Assembly (NCBI RefSeq): GCF_900104675.1
Contig: NZ_LT629945.1
Coordinates: 1,354,756-1,418,755, forward strand
Length of the DNA: 64,000 nt
Direction: 5' to 3'
Source: Angelakisella massiliensis
Lineage (GTDB): Bacteria; Bacillota; Clostridia; Oscillospirales; Ruminococcaceae
In this document: positions 60,989-64,000 of the stretch, one piece after another
Layout: every line of letters starts with the position of its first letter
How positions within the stretch are numbered: position 1 is the stretch's first letter
The notes under the pieces: generated by a model
What the model was told of the DNA's origin: nothing
The model's input: the letters and a program-made list of their open reading frames with translations, nothing else
Databases searched by the model: none
Made by a program: the position numbers and the translations under genes

Positions 60989-61276
60989 CAAAAAAGCCCT
61001 CGTCCCTTATAATAAAAGGACGAAGGCAAAGCCGCTCCGTGTTACCACCTTTGTTCGCGCCGGCCTCACGGCAGACGCCTCTGCGGGTACAAACATACCC
61101 TGCCGCTGTAACGGGCGGGCCCGTCGCAATCTATGTTCCTGCTGCACAGGAACGGTCGGTGCGCGACTCCGAGACCATTTTCAGACCAACCGCTGCCTGC
61201 CCCTTTTCAGCTGCCGGGGCTCTCTGGAAGGAGCCTGAAGGACTTACTCTTCTCTTCACAGTCTTTTTCTGCTATA
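60989..61276 (-). promoter_or_regulatory. T-box leader riboswitch, probably methionine-specific
   Basis: Minus-strand hallmarks: stem I with AAGAGAAGAGTAA near the 5' end, CCAGAGAGCC distal loop, the invariant antiterminator motif AAGGTGGTAACACGG (61038-61052), and a terminator CGTCCTTTTATTATAAGGGACG followed by GGGCTTTTTT (to about 60990). In the specifier region TGAAAATGGTC the GAA is followed by ATG (61176-61178), fitting uncharged tRNA-Met sensing and the metNIQ genes behind it. The leader lies between the promoter and metN. Confidence 0.92.
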
Positions 61277-61282
61277 TCCCGT

Positions 61283-61311
61283 ATTATAGCCCCCCATGAA
61301 ACAATTGTCAA
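61283..61311 (-). promoter_or_regulatory. metNIQ promoter
   Basis: Minus-strand -35 TTGACA (61306-61311), 17-bp spacer, -10 TATAAT (61283-61288), near consensus. Confidence 0.9.
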
Positions 61312-61438
61312 CAGCTTTTTCCTGGTGAAGACTGGAAAAAGAGAGGAAAAGGAAGAAAATCTGTCCGCCGCCGGATGCAGAGATAAGACCGCCTGCCGCC
61401 GGCAGCATTTCCCCGGCCCCATGGTGGGGCGTTCCTTT

Positions 61439-62008
61439 TCAGGCTTCGGGAGCCTCTTTTTGTCCCCGGGAAAATGAGCGGAGCTTTTCTTCCTCCGTCC
61501 GCACCCGACGATGCCATTCCTTCCAGAAGGTGAGGTATCCGTTGCGGTCAAATTCATCCTCGGGAATCACCTTCGGGCTGCACCGATTATAGAAATCCTC
61601 CACCTGTTGGGCAAAGGCCAGCACCTGACGGCGATAGTCCCCAAGGTCCACCAAAAATTTTTCCCCGTCTTCGGTGGTCAGTTCCACCGCGTCCCCCTGA
61701 TGTACCACGGCATAATCCACGCCATAATCACATCCATCAATATAGACGTTTTCCAGGGACTTGTCGGCGATGAGAAAGTGGCCGCAGCAGGGAAGCATCT
61801 GGGGGCCGTGGGGCTCTATCAGGTGATCTTCCGTCAGGGTTTTCAGCATCCGCAGGGCGGCGGCACTGGCACAGCAGGAATAGGAAAGTTCTCTTTCCCC
61901 TACCGTTACAGTGACGTCTCCATGAGCGCAAAGGTCCTGGGGGTCATCAGTGCTGCCGTCGATCCACTGAAAATTTTGTACCGAGATGGAAAAAGAAGCG
62001 GTGGACAT
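61439..62008 (-). CDS. Hypothetical protein downstream of the MATE gene
   Basis: 189 residues, soluble. It opens MSTASFSISVQNFQWIDGST, has a Cys pair (SCCASAAALRML) and a second (LPCCGHFLIADK), and ends in a charged helix EEKLRSFSRGQKEAPEA. The first 130 residues look like a strand-rich fold; I do not recognise it. The start at 62008 has AAAGGATGA 5 nt upstream. It follows the MATE gene by 59 bp on the same strand. Confidence 0.7.
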   Translation of the reverse strand: MSTASFSISVQNFQWIDGSTDDPQDLCAHGDVTVTVGERELSYSCCASAAALRMLKTLTEDHLIEPHGPQMLPCCGHFLIADKSLENVYIDGCDYGVDYAVVHQGDAVELTTEDGEKFLVDLGDYRRQVLAFAQQVEDFYNRCSPKVIPEDEFDRNGYLTFWKEWHRRVRTEEEKLRSFSRGQKEAPEA

Positions 62009-62067
62009 GAAAATCATCCTTTCATAAGTTGTATTTTGTTTCTGTGTGTTGGAACAACGCCTTGCTG

Positions 62068-63393
62068 TCAGCACGCTCTTCCTGCCTGGAAGCACCGGCA
62101 GCGTTTATACAGGAGAAATCCCACCAATGCCGCCAAAAATTCAGTGATGGGACAGGCCAGCCAAACCCCGGTCATACCCAAGGAGGCGGCCAGCAGGAAA
62201 GCCATGGGAATAATCAGCACAAAGCCCCGCAGGATGGAGAGCAGCTGAGCGGGCAAAGGCAGTTCCACAGAGGCGAAAAAATTGGACAGGAGGGTATTGT
62301 AAGCGGCAAAAACAGAGGAAAGAAAGTAGAGACGCAGTCCTCCCTCCGCCATTGTCTGCATGGGAGCCAGACCTTCGCTGTTGAAAACAGCTGTCACCGG
62401 GGAGGCGAACACAAAAAGCAGCAGCTCTGTTGCGGCTGCGATCAGTACCGCCGTCACAACGCCATACCGCTGGACCTTTCTCGCCTGATGGTAATCTCCC
62501 TGACCGTAGAAGCTGCTCAGCAGGGGCTGTACTCCCTGAGCCACCCCAGTATAAACTCCTGTGGCCACCAAAGCAATGTTGGCGATTACGCCGTAGGCGG
62601 CCACGCCGATGTTTCCCTCCAGGCGGAGAATGAGAAAATTAAAGAGGATCATCACAATGCCGGAGGAGAGCTGTGCTACCAGAGAGGGGAAGCCCAAAGC
62701 CATTGTCTGCAAAGCGGTTTGGGGGTCCGGTTTGGTGGGAAGGAAGCGGAGGGTATGGCCTTTGCTTCGCCAATGGGGAGCCATTGCGGCCATACTGATA
62801 AGAGGGGAGAGCCCGGTGGCAAAAATGGCGCCGAAAATGCCCATTCCCAGTGGAAAAATGAACAGATAGTCCAGCAGGATATTGGAGAGGCTGCCGATGA
62901 TCATGGCTGCCATGGAAAGCTGGGGTCCTCCATCGTTGCGGACAAAGCACAAGAGGATATTGTTGAAAATGAAGGCAGGAGAGAACAGCAGCAGCCACCG
63001 CAGGTAGGTGCAGGTGAGAGGCAGCACAGCCCCTTCTGCCCCCAACAGAACAGCCAGTTCCTCCGCCCGGAACAGGCCCGGCAAAAGGAAGAGCACCGAA
63101 AAAAGCCCTCCCAGATACAAGGTGTTGAGATAGATATGGTTTGCCTTTTCCTCATCGCCCTGACTTTTGCAGATGGAAAATTTGGTAGCGCCGCCCATCC
63201 CCAGCATTAGGCCGGCGCCGAAAATGAAGTTATATACCGGGATGGCCAGATTCAGAGCGGTAAGGCCGTCAGCCCCCAATCCTCTGGAAATAAAAAAGGT
63301 ATCCGCCAGGATATAGCAGGATACCCCCAGGGTTCCCAGTACGCTGAGGGATGTATAACGAGCAAATTTCCTCAGACAGGATGGCTGTTCCAT
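62068..63393 (-). CDS. MATE-family efflux protein (MepA-like)
   Basis: 441 residues, twelve helices. MATE features: SLSVLGTLGVSCYILADTFF near the start, GATKFSICKSQGDEEKAN, and the second-half GFPSLVAQLSSGIVMILFN. More like the MepA/DinF group than the MATE at 28 kb. The ATG at 63393 has GGGAGGA 6 nt upstream. It is preceded by an attenuator-like terminator. Confidence 0.93.
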   Translation of the reverse strand: MEQPSCLRKFARYTSLSVLGTLGVSCYILADTFFISRGLGADGLTALNLAIPVYNFIFGAGLMLGMGGATKFSICKSQGDEEKANHIYLNTLYLGGLFSVLFLLPGLFRAEELAVLLGAEGAVLPLTCTYLRWLLLFSPAFIFNNILLCFVRNDGGPQLSMAAMIIGSLSNILLDYLFIFPLGMGIFGAIFATGLSPLISMAAMAPHWRSKGHTLRFLPTKPDPQTALQTMALGFPSLVAQLSSGIVMILFNFLILRLEGNIGVAAYGVIANIALVATGVYTGVAQGVQPLLSSFYGQGDYHQARKVQRYGVVTAVLIAAATELLLFVFASPVTAVFNSEGLAPMQTMAEGGLRLYFLSSVFAAYNTLLSNFFASVELPLPAQLLSILRGFVLIIPMAFLLAASLGMTGVWLACPITEFLAALVGFLLYKRCRCFQAGRAC

Positions 63394-63412
63394 GTAATTC
63401 CTCCCAGATAAC

Positions 63413-63466
63413 AAAAAAGCCAGTATTTTCTATCTTCAAAGGCCTACGATAGAAAAAACTGACGTG
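63413..63466 (-). terminator. Attenuator-like terminator in the MATE leader
   Basis: Minus-strand GTCAGTTTTTTCTATC with GATAGAAAATACTGGC (63419-63463), then TTTTTT (63413-63418), ending only about 10 nt before the ribosome site of the MATE gene. An upstream GACAGTTTTCT (63486-63496) can pair with the 3' arm to form an alternative structure. Confidence 0.65.
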
Positions 63467-63527
63467 AAATTCCCTGCCCGGCGGCAGAAAACTGTCGTAA
63501 AGATTCTTTTGTGTGGCTGCTGGACCC

Positions 63528-63556
63528 ATCATACCATGGACTGAAATGGAAATCAA
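63528..63556 (-). promoter_or_regulatory. Promoter of the MATE gene
   Basis: Minus-strand -35 TTGATT (63551-63556), 17-bp spacer, -10 TATGAT (63528-63533). It gives a leader of about 130 nt containing the attenuator-like hairpin. Confidence 0.65.
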
Positions 63557-63854
63557 GTCCGTGTCCTCACAAACATTTTCCGACAGAAGCTGCTTGGAAA
63601 GTATCTTTCCAGAAAAAAGCGGGCTATGCTGCAATGAAAAGACAAGCGGAAGAGAAAATCCTCTTTGCTTTCAGTGGGAAGAAACCGTGCTGTTATCACT
63701 TCCTGAAAAAAATAAAGTGCTGCCGGAAATTGAAGGGGGACAATGGTTTCAATACCTATGGCGTTTGCGATGTACCGGCGGTGGAGAAGCGGTATATCAT
63801 AGATATGCCTCTGTGGGACGGCAGATTTAGCTGATGTGTCAGCAATAAAAGAGA
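63557..63854. other. Intergenic region without a supported gene
   Basis: Three overlapping open frames of about 100 codons occur, two on plus and one on minus. None has a ribosome site or protein-like sequence, so no gene is called. Confidence 0.5.
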
Positions 63855-63911
63855 ACGGAACCATGCTCTGCCCATGCTGGAAATCCAGCGGCGGAGACGG
63901 TTCCGTTTTTT
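63850..63911. terminator. Terminator near the right edge
   Basis: ACGGAACC (63855-63862) and GGTTCCGT (63899-63906) with an inner GCTGGA/TCCAGC, followed by TTTTTT on plus and CTCTTTT on minus. The minus-strand orientation would end the gene at the right edge. Confidence 0.75.
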
Positions 63912-63936
63912 CATAAGAAGCCTGTGGGGGCAGAAA

Positions 63937-64000
63937 TCATTTTCTTCTTTCCACCGCTCTGAGAATAAAGCATCCCATTACGGCAATGGAAAGGATGACG
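63937..64000 (-). CDS. C-terminal end of a membrane protein (partial, runs off right edge)
   Basis: Only the last 20 codons are present: a hydrophobic helix VILSIAVMGCFILRAVE followed by a basic RRK end. A terminator follows. The protein's identity cannot be told. Confidence 0.55.
   Translation of the reverse strand, partial: VILSIAVMGCFILRAVERRK

Noticed and set aside
63511-63864. Overlapping frames of about 100 codons near the right edge
   Set aside because: Three mutually overlapping frames, none with a start signal or recognisable product.

Overview
The window (G+C in the mid-50s by eye) looks like chromosome of an anaerobic Firmicute, most likely a gut-type Clostridia of the Oscillospiraceae/Ruminococcaceae group. 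Reasons: strong AGGAGG ribosome sites with frequent TTG and GTG starts, lipoproteins with long Ser/Ala/Glu linkers, anaerobic enzymes (indolepyruvate:ferredoxin oxidoreductase, rubrerythrin, GTP-type PEP carboxykinase), a T-box leader, and a BofC-like protein. I see no rRNA, tRNA, CRISPR array, prophage or intact transposase. Genus-level placement is inference.

Layout. 0-10.5 kb: edge of a glyoxalase-family gene, BofC-like protein, class A PBP, then on the minus strand an argH plus polar amino-acid ABC transporter operon behind an ARG-box-like promoter, and mgtE. 10.5-17.7 kb: corA, a large lipoprotein, an XRE regulator with membrane partner, an EcsC protein, a hairpin-rich interspersed repeat, and pyrBI. 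17.8-30.3 kb: aromatic-acid-exporter-like protein, iorAB, mntP, a DUF5685/DnaJ/membrane trio, a BusR-like regulator, a band-7 protein, an IS200/IS605-like remnant, azlCD, a MATE pump and a lipoprotein. 30.6-40.8 kb: an MBOAT/DHHW O-acyltransferase pair, DtxR-type regulator, pckG, rubrerythrin with PerR, exonuclease III, glpP and an ATC-hydrolase-like protein. 41-56 kb: rlmI, an old-yellow-enzyme plus split-barrel lipoprotein operon, zinc-ribbon and cell-wall genes (VanY-type peptidase), dinB, a histidine phosphatase, the second repeat copy and a DUF975-HAD fusion. 56-58 kb: a slightly AT-richer module of an HxlR regulator and two flavodoxin-fold reductases. 58-64 kb: metQIN behind a methionine-type T-box, and a second MATE pump behind an attenuator-like hairpin.

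The most interesting structure is at the two magnesium transporters, mgtE (minus) and corA (plus), which diverge from 10.47-10.66 kb. Each has a good promoter, a leader of about 200-360 nt and a 31-codon leader ORF with a strong ribosome site. The two leader ORFs share a GG-N-GG-Y-AGTAG element at the same codons. The mgtE leader also contains three complementary segments that form a textbook terminator/antiterminator switch, one of them inside the leader ORF. It does not look like the M-box riboswitch.

Other points: a 119-bp structured repeat present twice in inverted orientation at about 88% identity, several palindromic operators sitting on recognisable promoters (XRE, DtxR, PerR, old-yellow-enzyme, argH), a truncated MetN lacking its regulatory domain, and an unusual DUF975-HAD gene fusion. 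Promoters, operators and terminators were read by eye and are predictions.
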